This document shows positions 32,536 through 41,431 of a stretch of 64,000 bases of DNA, one piece after another. Source of the DNA: Polynucleobacter hirudinilacicola (GTDB taxonomy: Bacteria; Pseudomonadota; Gammaproteobacteria; Burkholderiales; Burkholderiaceae). Position numbers and translations under genes: made by a program. The stretch is from contig NZ_NAIA01000003.1 of assembly GCF_002192535.1 (NCBI RefSeq), positions 465,954 through 529,953 on the forward strand. The letters are read 5' to 3'. Positions within the stretch are counted from its first letter, which is position 1; each line of letters opens with the position of its first letter. Below the pieces are notes generated by a model that saw only the letters and a list, made by a program, of their open reading frames with translations, had not been told where the DNA came from and ran no database searches.

Positions 32536-34122
32536 CTACAAAACCCAGAAATGATGGGTTCCATCCTTGCCCAGTTGCTCGACTAAGCCAAACTCCCAAT
32601 CTAGGTAAGCCTGCATTGCTGCAGGATCAACGCTAGTGCCCTCATAAGGCCTCTTATAGCGGTCTAGTGGTGGGGAGGCTAAGTGACTAGGGCCTTTCTC
32701 GAGGACAAGACCGGCAGCAGTCCAGGCGGCATTGCCACCTTCCAATACCAATACTTCAGCCTTGGTAAGAGATTGAAACTCTTGCGCAACAAAAATGCTT
32801 AATTCAGTTGGAGTGCTAGTGAGTACATAGCGATCTACTTGCGGAATCTGTTTGATTGCATCAGCTAATTGTGAGCGCAATGCATACCAGCTACCTGGAA
32901 TATGACCCTTCACATAATTAGCGTGGGTACTGAAATCCACGGCAATCGTATTGCTATCAGACTTTAGCCACTGAGAGACAGTGGCAGCATCCACAAATTG
33001 CACCTGGGGAAGTGAAGGCAATGGAGTTTTCCAGATTCCTTTCTCGGTAAGATCAGAACTCTGAATGCCATCAACTACATAAACATCCCATGCCATCTGT
33101 GCCAACCAAGAAGCTGGCATATTGGCTCTGACGCTACTACTCGGGTCTGCTAAGACAATGCGTGCACCACGCACTGGTGCGACCATCTCCGTTTCTTGCA
33201 CAAGCTGACCGCCAGGCACAGAACGAAAGCCGGGAAGATGTCCAGCTTCATACTCTTCAGGTGTCCGTGTGTCAAAGAAATACGTAGTGCGCTCTGTTTG
33301 AGATTTCCATTTTTCGATTTCAGCAAGACTAGCGCGTTTCACGTTTGCTCTATCGGCAACACTACGAGCACGATCTGATGCTTCGCTTGCCGTGCTCTCG
33401 CTCACTTCTTTAAATTTACGGCTCTGGCCCTTGTCCAATTCTTGTCCGGCAAGAGTCCAACCAATCGTGCCATTCCGTAGCGCATTGACTTCATTCGGAA
33501 TGCCGGCATTAATTAATGACTGGGTGCCAATAATACTTCGAGTTCTACCGGCGCAGTTCACAATGATCTTGGTTTTTGGATTAGGTGCTAGCTCGGGAAC
33601 ACGCAATACCAACTCTGCACCTGGAACACTAATGCCACTTGGGATACTCATCGTGTTGTATTCATCAAAGCGACGTACATCTACCACTACAACATCCTCT
33701 TGATCATCTAAGAGTTTTTTAACCTCTTGGGCTGATAGAGATGGGGTGTGACGCTTAGATTCCACTAGCTCTCCAAAAGACTTGCTAGGTACGTTGACAT
33801 CTCGGAATAATTCTCCACCAGCAACTTTCCAGCCCTGAACTCCACCTTCGAACACAGATACATCGGTATAGCCAAGCGCAATTAATCGCTGTGCTGCAAG
33901 GGTGGCATCACCTTCGCCATCATCGAGGGTAACGATAGGAACATTCTTTCTAGGTAGCTTGGCATAAGCATCAATCTCAATGCGGGAGAGAGGAACATTA
34001 GCGGCAAACAAAGGATGTTCTTGTGCATGAGGGTCTTCCTCACGCACATCTAAAAAAGCAATCTCTTCTTCATTGAGGAGCTTGTTGCGGATAAACGCAT
34101 AGTGTTTAGTTGGAATGCTCAT
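32536..34122 (-). CDS. Four-domain rhodanese-like protein
   Basis: The 528-residue protein consists of four rhodanese modules in series (roughly 1-110, 125-235, 265-370, 375-490). Only the second has the catalytic cysteine in the loop 'VNCAGRTRSI' (about residue 190). The other loops read 'TLDDGEGDA', 'LADPSSSVRA' and 'TSTPTELS' without Cys, so those modules are probably non-catalytic. Domain 3 carries the 'FDTRTPEEYEAGHLPGF' pattern. Rhodaneses transfer sulfane sulfur; the ligand here is unknown. A Bug receptor gene lies upstream on the same strand, 12 bases away. Confidence 0.85.
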   Translation of the reverse strand: MSIPTKHYAFIRNKLLNEEEIAFLDVREEDPHAQEHPLFAANVPLSRIEIDAYAKLPRKNVPIVTLDDGEGDATLAAQRLIALGYTDVSVFEGGVQGWKVAGGELFRDVNVPSKSFGELVESKRHTPSLSAQEVKKLLDDQEDVVVVDVRRFDEYNTMSIPSGISVPGAELVLRVPELAPNPKTKIIVNCAGRTRSIIGTQSLINAGIPNEVNALRNGTIGWTLAGQELDKGQSRKFKEVSESTASEASDRARSVADRANVKRASLAEIEKWKSQTERTTYFFDTRTPEEYEAGHLPGFRSVPGGQLVQETEMVAPVRGARIVLADPSSSVRANMPASWLAQMAWDVYVVDGIQSSDLTEKGIWKTPLPSLPQVQFVDAATVSQWLKSDSNTIAVDFSTHANYVKGHIPGSWYALRSQLADAIKQIPQVDRYVLTSTPTELSIFVAQEFQSLTKAEVLVLEGGNAAWTAAGLVLEKGPSHLASPPLDRYKRPYEGTSVDPAAMQAYLDWEFGLVEQLGKDGTHHFWVL

Positions 34123-34134
34123 ATCTTTTCTTGG

Positions 34135-35109
34135 TTAATCCAGTTTTGCACCAGATTTTTTAACAACCTCACTCCAGCGTACGATTTCTTGATTGATATA
34201 AGCCGTTAGCTCAGGACGAGTCATTTTCGGAACGCTTGCTCCCATTCCTGCCCAGCGCTCTTTGATTTCGGGCGAAGCTAGGGCGATCTGAACTTCATTG
34301 CTCATTTTTTCAACGATGTCTTTAGGTGTTCCTTTGATTGCCCACATCGCATACCAGCTAGAAACGATGAAGCCGGAGATGCCTAACTCCTGAGCAGTTG
34401 GTACATTCGGGAAGGCTTCGCTACGTTTATTGCTAGCTACCGCAACGGCAATGAGTTGACCGCTTTTGATGAAAGGCGCCGCACCTGCCAAAGTATCAAA
34501 CATCATATCGACTTGGCCCGCTACTAAGTCTTGTAATGCAGGACCAGTACCGCGATAGGGAATGTGGGTGATAAATAATTTGTTCTGCATCTTGAACAGC
34601 TCGCCTGCTAAATGCTGTGAGGTGCCATTACCAGTAGAAGCGTAGTTATATTTACCTGGATTTTTACGAATTTCTTCCATGATTGATTTCAAATCATTCT
34701 TCGGAAACTTTGTTGGGTTTACAACGATGACGTGGGGAACGCTACCAATGATGGCGATCGGTTCAAAATCTTTGGTGATGTCATAAGGCAAGTTGACATA
34801 CATGCTCGGGGCAATAGAGTGATGCACCGCACCAAGAAGCCAGGTGTAGCCATCGGGTGCCATTTTTGCTGCAGCTGCAGCGCCAACGGTGCCACCAGCG
34901 CCGCCGCGGTTATCGACCACGATGGAGTCATTTAATTGGGTTGAGAGCTGCTTGGCCAAGGGGCGCCCAAAAGCATCTACAGCCCCGCCTGGAGGGAAGG
35001 GGTTTATGAAGGTAATTGGTTTGCTAGGAGACGGCCAGGAGGTGGTCTGGGCGCTTGCCGCTAGTGATAGGGCGCTAGTAATCAGCAAAAGCAGGACTTT
35101 TTTGAGCAT
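34135..35109 (-). CDS. Bug/TctC-type tripartite tricarboxylate transporter receptor
   Basis: I choose ATG 35109 (324 aa), with GGAGA 9 bases upstream; the longer track start adds 13 residues before the signal peptide 'MLKKVLLLLITSALSLAASAQ'. The mature part has 'INPFPPGGAVDAFGRPLAKQL', 'GAGGTVGAAAAAKMAPDGYTW' and 'IPYRGTGPALQDLVAGQVDMMFD'. It binds a carboxylate-like ligand in the periplasm. The four-domain rhodanese gene follows 12 bases on, so a sulfur-containing organic ligand is a conceivable link, but this is only inference. Confidence 0.9.
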   Translation of the reverse strand: MLKKVLLLLITSALSLAASAQTTSWPSPSKPITFINPFPPGGAVDAFGRPLAKQLSTQLNDSIVVDNRGGAGGTVGAAAAAKMAPDGYTWLLGAVHHSIAPSMYVNLPYDITKDFEPIAIIGSVPHVIVVNPTKFPKNDLKSIMEEIRKNPGKYNYASTGNGTSQHLAGELFKMQNKLFITHIPYRGTGPALQDLVAGQVDMMFDTLAGAAPFIKSGQLIAVAVASNKRSEAFPNVPTAQELGISGFIVSSWYAMWAIKGTPKDIVEKMSNEVQIALASPEIKERWAGMGASVPKMTRPELTAYINQEIVRWSEVVKKSGAKLD

Positions 35110-35269
35110 TTTGAATATCTCCGTGATGTATTTTTGTAATTGAATCATTTTGGCCTAAGTGCCGTTTCTAAGCGTTATCCCTGATAAAAAAGGCCATTTC
35201 CCGCTGTTTTTATGGGGATATACTGACTCCGTTGTAGGTAGGAATATTTATTTGATAACGGGAGACAAG

Positions 35270-35458
35270 ATGTCACAACACGATACATTGTTGGCTGCTT
35301 TTGAAACATACAAAGCTGAAAACGAAAAATTCATTGAAAAAGGTATTAAGGCATCTGCAGCACGTGCTCGTAAGGCCTTACAAGAAATCGCCGGCGCATG
35401 CAAAGAGCGTCGCAAAGAAATTACCGCTACAAAAGAGGCAATGGAAGCTAAGAAGTAA
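35270..35458 (+). CDS. Small basic helical protein (62 aa)
   Basis: The track ORF is longer, but ATG 35270 follows GGGAGA by 4 bases. The 62-residue product is 'MSQHDTLLAAFETYKAENEK' followed by an Ala/Arg/Lys helix ('SAARARKALQEIAGACKERRKEIT'). It is rich in charged residues and is one long helix. It resembles small histone H1-like or nucleoid-associated proteins of betaproteobacteria, but without an SPKK repeat, so I would not assign a function. A good terminator follows, which supports a real gene. Confidence 0.68.
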   Translation: MSQHDTLLAAFETYKAENEKFIEKGIKASAARARKALQEIAGACKERRKEITATKEAMEAKK

Positions 35459-35479
35459 TTCTCAAGCACATTCATCCGC

Positions 35480-35505
35480 AAGCCTAGCCTTCATCAGCTA
35501 GGCTT
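35480..35505 (+). terminator. Terminator after the small basic protein gene
   Basis: AAGCCTAGC and GCTAGGCTT form a 9-bp stem with an 8-base loop, followed by TTTTCTT. The convergent DUF1330-like gene ends 15 bases later. Confidence 0.87.
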
Positions 35506-35519
35506 TTTTCTTATTAGCT

Positions 35520-35813
35520 TCAAATGGCTACCGCAAAGAGCGTCAACTTCATTGCATTATTGCGTATCGCAACCAAAGCTTGATACTCAGGACTATGAGC
35601 CCAAGCTTTTGCAGCTTCTTGGTTTGGAAAAGTAAGCTCTACGAACGCATCAAATCTAGTGCAATTTAATTCATTCCAAAATACCTCGGTAACAGTACCA
35701 CGGTTTTGAATACTGCCCTTATAAAGCTCAACCGTTTGACCAACTTTGCTGCGATATAGTTCAAAGGCTTTTTGATCTGTCAATTCCATTAGCCCAATTA
35801 CTTTTGCTGTCAT
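35520..35813 (-). CDS. DUF1330 family protein
   Basis: Start ATG 35813 (97 aa) follows AGAGAA and gives 'MTAKVIGLMELTDQKAFELYRSKVGQTVELYKG'. The ferredoxin-like fold with 'RFDAFVELTFPNQEAAKAWAHSPEYQAL' is typical for DUF1330 dimeric alpha-beta barrel proteins. No enzyme activity is established. The gene is divergent from the cupin gene at 35869 with a 55-base gap. The track start at 35834 is seven residues longer and less likely. Confidence 0.82.
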   Translation of the reverse strand: MTAKVIGLMELTDQKAFELYRSKVGQTVELYKGSIQNRGTVTEVFWNELNCTRFDAFVELTFPNQEAAKAWAHSPEYQALVAIRNNAMKLTLFAVAI

Positions 35814-35868
35814 ATATTCTCTTTTAGTGATCAATAAGAGAAGTGTATATCTAAGATATAGTTGTGGA

Positions 35869-36138
35869 ATGAACAGGGCAGAGTTTATTCAGATCTTGCA
35901 GCAGGAGGGCTATCCCGATCCTGTTGAAGTCAAGCAAATTCCCAATGGCTCACTAGGTGAGCACACTCATCCATTCGCGGTTAAAGCTTTAGTGATTGAT
36001 GGAAGTATCGAGATTGCAATCCAAGGTAATCGCAAAACATACTCCGTTGGAGATGTCTTTGAGCTTGAGTTTGAAGAGCCTCATTCAGAGAGCTACGGGC
36101 CTACTGGAGTGACCTATTTAGCCTCAAGAAACTACTAA
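35869..36138 (+). CDS. Small cupin domain protein
   Basis: The 89-residue product from ATG 35869 has the cupin pattern 'GSLGEHTHPFAVKALVIDGSIEI' (His-x-His) and 'YSVGDVFELEFEEPHSESYGPTGV' (second His). This small beta-barrel may bind a metal, with His near 32 and 34 and a His near 76. The catalytic role is unknown. The ribosome site is weak (GTGGA directly before the ATG). Its 3' end overlaps the end of the convergent selD by 15 bases. Confidence 0.78.
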   Translation: MNRAEFIQILQQEGYPDPVEVKQIPNGSLGEHTHPFAVKALVIDGSIEIAIQGNRKTYSVGDVFELEFEEPHSESYGPTGVTYLASRNY

Positions 36139-37185
36139 AGGTTTATCTTGTCTTTTGCTCATCTGACCAATGACACGTGCACCCAAGAAGTGATGTTGAT
36201 TAAAGATATCAAGAACTTCTTGAACACATTCAGGGGCGCAAGAAACGAGGAGACCACCACTCGTTTGTGGATCAGTTAATAAGGCCAGCTGCGCTGGTGT
36301 GAAGTTTGCCGGAATGCCAACATCAGATCCATAGCTTTGCCAATTGCGATCTGATGCGCCAGTAATAACACCATCATCCGCTAGTGTCTGAACATTAGAT
36401 AGCAGGGGAACTTGGCTCCAGTCAATATGGGCAGTGCAGTTTGATCCTCTGGCGAGCTCCAGAGTATGACCCGCCAATCCAAATCCAGTGACATCTGTTA
36501 ATGCATGAACGCCAGCAAGCTTTGCTAAGTCTGGACCTGCAGCATTGAGCTTAGTAGTGTTAGAAATCATTTCGCGATAACCATCTGGACCCAGGACATC
36601 TTTTTTCAGGGCGGCAGAAAGAATGCCTACGCCAAGTGGCTTACCTAGTATCAACACGTCACCAGGCTTTGCGCTCGCGTTACTCTTAACGCGCTTCGGG
36701 TCCACCAAGCCAATAGCAACTAAACCATAAATCGGTTCAACAGAATCAATCGTGTGGCCTCCCGCAATCGGAATTCCCGCGCTACGGCAGGCTTCAGCAC
36801 CACCCTCCAAAATGCGAGCGATTGTTTTATTGGATAAAACCTTAATGGGCATTCCAACTAAGGCCAGGGCAAACAAAGGTGTACCACCCATTGCATAAAT
36901 ATCACTAATTGCGTTAGTCGCAGCAATCTTGCCGAAGTCAAACGGGTCATCCACAATCGGCATGAAGAAATCGGTTGTTGCGACGATCGCTTGAGACTCA
37001 TTGATTTGATAAACAGCCGCATCATCAGAAGTCTCAATTCCGATAAGTAATTCTTTAGGGAGTGGTAGTTGCGGAACGTTCTTGAGAATTTCAGAAAGAA
37101 CGCCAGGCGCAATCTTGCAGCCACAGCCACCACCATGAGAGAGGGATGTGAGACGCGGCTCAGTAGTTTGAATATCTTGAGTCAT
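36124..37185 (-). CDS. selD: Selenide, water dikinase (selenophosphate synthetase)
   Basis: The 353-residue protein is SelD. It has 'LSHGGGCGCKIAPG' with the catalytic Cys, 'TTDFFMPIVDDPFDFGKIAATNAISDIYAMGG' (ATP and metal-binding Asp), and 'DPQTSGGLLVS' near the C terminus. It makes selenophosphate from selenide and ATP, the Se donor for selenocysteine and for 2-selenouridine in tRNA. The Cys-form (not Sec) is seen. No selA, selB, selC or mnmH is present in the window. The formate dehydrogenase 35 kb upstream could be a Sec user, but its active site lies outside the window. Confidence 0.95.
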   Translation of the reverse strand: MTQDIQTTEPRLTSLSHGGGCGCKIAPGVLSEILKNVPQLPLPKELLIGIETSDDAAVYQINESQAIVATTDFFMPIVDDPFDFGKIAATNAISDIYAMGGTPLFALALVGMPIKVLSNKTIARILEGGAEACRSAGIPIAGGHTIDSVEPIYGLVAIGLVDPKRVKSNASAKPGDVLILGKPLGVGILSAALKKDVLGPDGYREMISNTTKLNAAGPDLAKLAGVHALTDVTGFGLAGHTLELARGSNCTAHIDWSQVPLLSNVQTLADDGVITGASDRNWQSYGSDVGIPANFTPAQLALLTDPQTSGGLLVSCAPECVQEVLDIFNQHHFLGARVIGQMSKRQDKPLVVS

Positions 37186-37209
37186 GAAAATATTTTATCC
37201 GAAGGAGTT

Positions 37210-38496
37210 CTACCGATTGAAGCTTCTCTTGGGTGGGCTAGAGCGCTTTGCTGGAGCTTTCTTGGCTGGCGCTCGACCTGCTCCACCAGTAGCAGCTTTA
37301 GGCTTTCTGGATTGCTGGTGCTGTTGACTGCGCAGCTGAATAGGTTGAGCGACTGCATTGGGATCAGGTTCAAACCCTGCGATAACCTCTTGCGGTAATT
37401 TTTGCTTAATCAACTTTTCGATATCTCTGAGCATTTGATACTCATCAATACAGACTAAAGACACAGCAACACCATTCGATCCTGCACGCCCAGTCCTTCC
37501 AATACGATGGACATAATCTTCAGATACGTTTGGCAAGTCATAGTTCACTACATGGGGCAGCTGATCAATATCAATACCACGTGCTGCAATATCGGTTGCT
37601 ACTAATGCGGTTAACTTACCCGCCTTGAAATCAGCTAATGCTTTTGTTCGCGCTGTTTGACTCTTATTTCCATGAATGGCCATACTAGTGATGCCATCTT
37701 TTTCCAATTGAGTTACCAGCTTGTTGGCGCCATGCTTGGTGCGAGTGAAAACTAACACTTGTTTCCAGTCATTCGATTGAATCAAATGGGCTAATAGCGG
37801 GTGCTTTTTAGTCCGATCTACCGGATGAATCAGCTGAGCAATCGCTTCGTTAGCACTATTGCTGCGGGCTACCTCAATCAGTGCCGGTGAATTTAAGAGA
37901 CCATCTGCGAGTGCTTTAATCTCAGTTGAGAAGGTGGCTGAAAACAGGAGGTTCTGACGTTGCTTAGGTAAGGCAGCCAAAATCTTTTTGATGTCTCGTA
38001 AGAAGCCCATATCGAGCATGCGATCAGCTTCATCTAAAACGAGAATTTCAATATCGTTGAGTGAGACGCATTTTTGTGACATCAAATCAAGCAAGCGTCC
38101 TGGCGTAGCAACCAAAATATCGAGACCACCAGCGATGGCTTTAATTTGTGGATTGGCACCAACACCACCAAAAATGACGGTGGACTTCAGGCCTGTGTAT
38201 TTGCCATAGGTGACAACTGACTCTTGAACTTGGGCTGCTAGTTCACGAGTAGGAGTCAGAATGAGTACACGTAAGAGGCGTTTGCCTGAGCTTGGTTTTG
38301 TAGTGCTAAGGCGCTGCAAAATGGGGAGGGTAAATCCGGCAGTTTTGCCAGTGCCGGTTTGTGCTGCGGCGAGAAGATCTCCGCCTTTCAGCACTGCAGG
38401 AATCGATTTCGCCTGAATTGGGGTGGGGCTGGTATAGCCTTCCTCAGCAATAGCACGAAGAATAGGTTCGGATAATCCGAGGTCTGTAAATAACAT
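37210..38496 (-). CDS. rhlE: DEAD-box RNA helicase, RhlE-like
   Basis: The protein (428 aa from ATG 38496; the track start is a TTG three codons upstream) has every DEAD-box motif: Q motif '[13 protein letters not shown]', '[12 protein letters not shown]', 'PTRELAAQV', '[13 protein letters not shown]', 'LLFSATF', '[18 protein letters not shown]' and '[10 protein letters not shown]'. The basic C-terminal tail ('[27 protein letters not shown]') is typical of RhlE. It remodels RNA, probably in ribosome assembly or decay. It is followed by selD 24 bases on. Confidence 0.93.
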   Translation of the reverse strand: MLFTDLGLSEPILRAIAEEGYTSPTPIQAKSIPAVLKGGDLLAAAQTGTGKTAGFTLPILQRLSTTKPSSGKRLLRVLILTPTRELAAQVQESVVTYGKYTGLKSTVIFGGVGANPQIKAIAGGLDILVATPGRLLDLMSQKCVSLNDIEILVLDEADRMLDMGFLRDIKKILAALPKQRQNLLFSATFSTEIKALADGLLNSPALIEVARSNSANEAIAQLIHPVDRTKKHPLLAHLIQSNDWKQVLVFTRTKHGANKLVTQLEKDGITSMAIHGNKSQTARTKALADFKAGKLTALVATDIAARGIDIDQLPHVVNYDLPNVSEDYVHRIGRTGRAGSNGVAVSLVCIDEYQMLRDIEKLIKQKLPQEVIAGFEPDPNAVAQPIQLRSQQHQQSRKPKAATGGAGRAPAKKAPAKRSSPPKRSFNR

Positions 38497-38607
38497 AGGG
38501 GCCAATAAAGTATTGACCCGTATTCAATTAAACGACTATCCCGGTCAATGGGGTGAGCTGCCACGCTAGAGCGTTTGCAGTAAGAACCCTATTTTAAGTC
38601 ATCTAGG

Positions 38608-39036
38608 CTAATTGGCTAAAAAGAGCCAATCTGGTAAGGCCTTGGGCTTCAGGGTAGTGGTGTCAACACAAACAATATGTAGTGTGGCACTGGCGATTAC
38701 TTGCATTTCTTGCTCATCGCCATTCTGAATTTTTCTCTGCGCATTTTGTTTGACTACTACCTGCGTGCGACCCCGATGCTCAATGACTTGATCAATGTAT
38801 AAAAGATCATCTAAACGTCCAGGCTTATAAAAGTGCATTGATAGCTCTCTCACTGGCAGCAAGATGCCAAAGTCATTGATGAGCTTACTGGGGCTGAGAT
38901 CACGCTGCGCCAACCATTCTGCGCGACTGCGTTCAAAGATTTCGAGGTAGCGGCCATGGTAAACAAAGCCAGCGGCATCAGTATCGGAGTAGCACACACG
39001 ATGAACGTATGGAAATGCAGAGTGGCTTGTAGTCAT
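38608..39036 (-). CDS. Acyl-CoA thioesterase, YbgC/4HBT-like
   Basis: The 142-residue hot-dog protein has 'HRVCYSDTDAAGFVYHGRYLEIFERSRAEWL', the family motif with the catalytic Asp near residue 19. It hydrolyses short-chain acyl-CoA or 4-hydroxybenzoyl-CoA. In E. coli YbgC lies in the Tol-Pal operon, but no tol genes are here. It follows the GNAT acetyltransferase by 16 bases and is likely in one operon. I cannot tell the acyl-CoA substrate. Confidence 0.88.
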   Translation of the reverse strand: MTTSHSAFPYVHRVCYSDTDAAGFVYHGRYLEIFERSRAEWLAQRDLSPSKLINDFGILLPVRELSMHFYKPGRLDDLLYIDQVIEHRGRTQVVVKQNAQRKIQNGDEQEMQVIASATLHIVCVDTTTLKPKALPDWLFLAN

Positions 39037-39052
39037 AAGAGGTGGGTGATAG

Positions 39053-39511
39053 TTAAATGGTTTTTTCTAATAAGAGAATCATATTACGATGGGCAATTCC
39101 TGCTTCGTCGTAGATGGGCCCCTCGGCTATAAAGCCGAACTTTGCATAAAAGGGCGCTGCAGAGATTTGGGAGTGCAGCACCAGGGTTAAGACTCCTTCT
39201 GCTTTAGCCAGAGTAATTAAGCTGCCCAAAATCGCTGCGCCAATATGTTGATTGCGATAAGCACTTAAGACTGCCATGCGCCCAATTTGTGCATGATGAT
39301 TGTCTAAGCTCACCAATCGCCCTGTACCTACACAGAGACCATCTTGGTAGGCCAAAGCATGCCTTGCTAAAGAGTCATGCTCGTCTAGCTCCATATTCTC
39401 AGGGACACCCTGTTCTTGGATAAATACCTTCTCTCGAATGAGGTAGGCCTCTTGGGAGGCTACCTGCCAGGGTTTGATCAGAATTTCTAGGGTATTCAAA
39501 GGGTTTGGCAA
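39053..39511 (-). CDS. GNAT family N-acetyltransferase
   Basis: The 152-residue protein has the GNAT motif 'AQIGRMAVLSAYRNQHIGAAILGSLITLAKAEG' (acetyl-CoA loop with Q/R-x-x-G-x-G/A near residue 80) and 'SQISAAPFYAKFGFIAEGPIYDEAGIAH', close to the ElaA/YjcF-type acetyltransferases. The start codon is TTG at 39511; no in-frame ATG lies near, and no strong ribosome site is seen, so the true start may be a few codons further down (TTG in 'LNTLEIL'). Substrate unknown. Confidence 0.83.
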   Translation of the reverse strand: MPNPLNTLEILIKPWQVASQEAYLIREKVFIQEQGVPENMELDEHDSLARHALAYQDGLCVGTGRLVSLDNHHAQIGRMAVLSAYRNQHIGAAILGSLITLAKAEGVLTLVLHSQISAAPFYAKFGFIAEGPIYDEAGIAHRNMILLLEKTI

Positions 39512-39645
39512 TTAATAGTCAGTTTTAGTAGGGGTATAGGTTTAATTTACCAAATATGCACAGGAAACTACATAGGTCATGGTTACAATGATTTGTGGTC
39601 CAAATTAGGGCTCAATCCAACCTACTTACTTGTTTAGGAGTTATC

Positions 39646-40227
39646 TTGAAAAAATCGTTACTTGCTGGTTTATTCGCTGCAGCGGGCTTAGCTTTTGCAG
39701 CTTCTGCTTTTGCTCAGGCGCCTGCAAAAATGTTGCCATTGGCAGCCGAAGTTGTTGTACTGACTGCAACTGTTGATTCTGTTGATGTGAAAAAGCGCAT
39801 CGTTGTATTAAAAGATGCAAACGGTAATACAGCGCAAATGAATGTCGCTAAATCAGTCAATGATCTAGATAAAGTAAAGAAGGGCGATATTTTTGTGGTT
39901 GAGCATGCGCAAGCGATTGCCGTTGGTTTAACAGCTGCTGCTAAAGATGCTAAGCCTGGTGTTTCTGGTGTGCGTTCTGTAACAGTAGCAGGCAAAGGTT
40001 CTGCTAAGCCATTTGAAGAAATAACTGACACTATCTATGCAACTGTGAAGATTTCAACTATCGATACAAAAACACGTATCGTTACTTTCACAATGCCAAG
40101 TGGTGAGAAGCAAAAGGTTAAAGTTGATCCAGCAGTTCTCGGTCTTGAGAAATTCAAAGCTGGTGATGACGTAATCGTTGAGTTTGTGGACGATACAGCC
40201 ATTGGCTTTGTAACACCTAAGAAGTAA
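39646..40227 (+). CDS. Exported protein with duplicated domain, TTG start
   Basis: The track start at 39595 is not well placed. TTG 39646 follows AGGAG by 5 bases and gives 193 residues starting with signal peptide 'MKKSLLAGLFAAAGLAFAASAFAQ'. The mature part consists of two related units of about 60 residues: 'ATVDSVDVKKRIVVLKDANGNTAQMNV...KKGDIFVVEHAQAIAVGL' and 'ATVKISTIDTKTRIVTFTMPSGEKQKVKV...KAGDDVIVEFVDDTAIGF'. Each looks like a small beta-barrel. No known family name comes to mind. It is monocistronic with a strong terminator. Periplasmic location is likely. Confidence 0.75.
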   Translation: MKKSLLAGLFAAAGLAFAASAFAQAPAKMLPLAAEVVVLTATVDSVDVKKRIVVLKDANGNTAQMNVAKSVNDLDKVKKGDIFVVEHAQAIAVGLTAAAKDAKPGVSGVRSVTVAGKGSAKPFEEITDTIYATVKISTIDTKTRIVTFTMPSGEKQKVKVDPAVLGLEKFKAGDDVIVEFVDDTAIGFVTPKK

Positions 40228-40261
40228 TACAGCATCTCTGGCACAGCGCCAGAAGCTAGTA

Positions 40262-40287
40262 AAAAAGCCCGCAGATGCGGGCTTTTT
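40262..40287 (+). terminator. Bidirectional terminator
   Basis: AAAAAGCCCGC-AGAT-GCGGGCTTTTT forms an 11-bp stem with T-runs on both strands. It ends the exported protein gene on the plus strand and the mop operon on the minus strand. Confidence 0.9.
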
Positions 40288-40308
40288 CTTATCGTAAATC
40301 TTGACTAC

Positions 40309-40533
40309 TTAAGCGCTTTTAGCAACCATGACATCGGATGCCTTAATGACTGCCCAGGCTTGATCACCAACTTTGAGATTTAATTCATCCACAGCTTCAT
40401 TGGTAATGGAAGCGGTAACAATATGGCCGCCACCAATATCCAACTTAACGTGTGAAGTGGTTTGACCCATCTTGAGTTCAACAACTTTCCCGCTCAGGGT
40501 ATTGCGTGCGCTAAGTTTGACTTTAAGTTCCAT
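40309..40533 (-). CDS. mop: Molbindin-like Mop/TOBE domain protein
   Basis: The 74-residue protein is one TOBE/Mop module: 'KLSARNTLSGKVVELKMGQTTSHVKLDIGGGHIVTASITNEAVDELNLKVGDQAWAVIKASDVMV'. This pattern is that of molbindins, which bind molybdate or tungstate oxyanions in the cytoplasm as a buffer or store. It is the last gene of the operon with two TupA-like receptors (8-base gap), which supports a metal oxyanion role. A pterin-binding role is an older view. Confidence 0.92.
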   Translation of the reverse strand: MELKVKLSARNTLSGKVVELKMGQTTSHVKLDIGGGHIVTASITNEAVDELNLKVGDQAWAVIKASDVMVAKSA

Positions 40534-40541
40534 GATTTCTC

Positions 40542-41414
40542 CTAATAAACGTACTGCTTGGCATATGCCGCATCATTATAAAGAGACTCTTTGTGCTGAG
40601 ACTTTCCGTAGTTGCGAATAATGGCCTGGCCCTCATCTGAGGCGACAAATTGAATGAATTTGACTGCAATATCTCGATCTGAAGTTTTACCAGCAGGGGC
40701 CGCAAGCGCATCATAGGTATTCACTAGAAACTTATCGCCCCTATAAAGAATCTGCAAATTAGGCGCCACATCTTTTTCTGCCACCCACGTACTGCTGTCA
40801 GACATGAAATAAGCATTCTCCGCATTCGCTCTCTTGAGAGAGGCAGTCATGAAGTCATTGGTAATGATGTACCAATTACCCTCAGGTGTAATGCCTGCCT
40901 TCTTCCAGATATCCATTTCTTTTTGGTGGGTGCCTGATTTGTCACCCCTAGAAATAAACTTAGCCTGAGCTTTAGCTATCTTAGAGTAGGAATCTGCTCC
41001 ACTCGTGGCACTCTTGATATTAGCCGGATCATTTTTAGGGCCGACGATATAAAACTCGTTGGAGCCAATTAATGTGCGATCGGTGGCCCAACCCTCGGCA
41101 ATTGCTTTATTCACTGCCTCAGGAGCGTGCACCATGATCATATCGACTTGTTGGGTCTTTAGGAGATTCAGTGACGCTCCGCTACCAGCCTTAATCCAAA
41201 TAAGACGAGCACCTTCTTTTTTATCAAAGGCTTCGCCGAGTGCTTGCAAGAGGCCAAGCTCACCTGGGCTACCTGTAGCTAGCTTGAAACTTTTATTTCC
41301 TTGCCCATAAATAGCTTCGGATTTGAGTGGGTTGGTTTGTGCCATTGTGGTTTGCATCGCTACGCTAGCAATAATGCTAGTTAGCAGATATTTCCATAAT
41401 CGTGAAGAGATCAT
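40542..41414 (-). CDS. Second TupA-like oxyanion-binding periplasmic receptor
   Basis: The 290-residue exported protein has a signal peptide (MISSRLWKYLLTSIIASVAMQTTMAQ) and the TupA/PstS-like fold, including 'AKFISRGDKSGTHQKEMDIWKKAG', close to the same motif in the paralogue at 41432. The N-terminal part 'LATGSPGELGLLQALGEAFDKKEGARL' differs from the TSTT-type anion loop seen in TupA ('VSSTTSTEQSGLF'), so ligand preference may differ. It is the second gene of the tupA-tupA2-mop operon. No permease or ATPase is adjacent. Probably it works with the TupBC pair at 3.4-4.8 kb. Confidence 0.8.
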   Translation of the reverse strand: MISSRLWKYLLTSIIASVAMQTTMAQTNPLKSEAIYGQGNKSFKLATGSPGELGLLQALGEAFDKKEGARLIWIKAGSGASLNLLKTQQVDMIMVHAPEAVNKAIAEGWATDRTLIGSNEFYIVGPKNDPANIKSATSGADSYSKIAKAQAKFISRGDKSGTHQKEMDIWKKAGITPEGNWYIITNDFMTASLKRANAENAYFMSDSSTWVAEKDVAPNLQILYRGDKFLVNTYDALAAPAGKTSDRDIAVKFIQFVASDEGQAIIRNYGKSQHKESLYNDAAYAKQYVY

Positions 41415-41431
41415 TTTATTTAGCTATCCAA

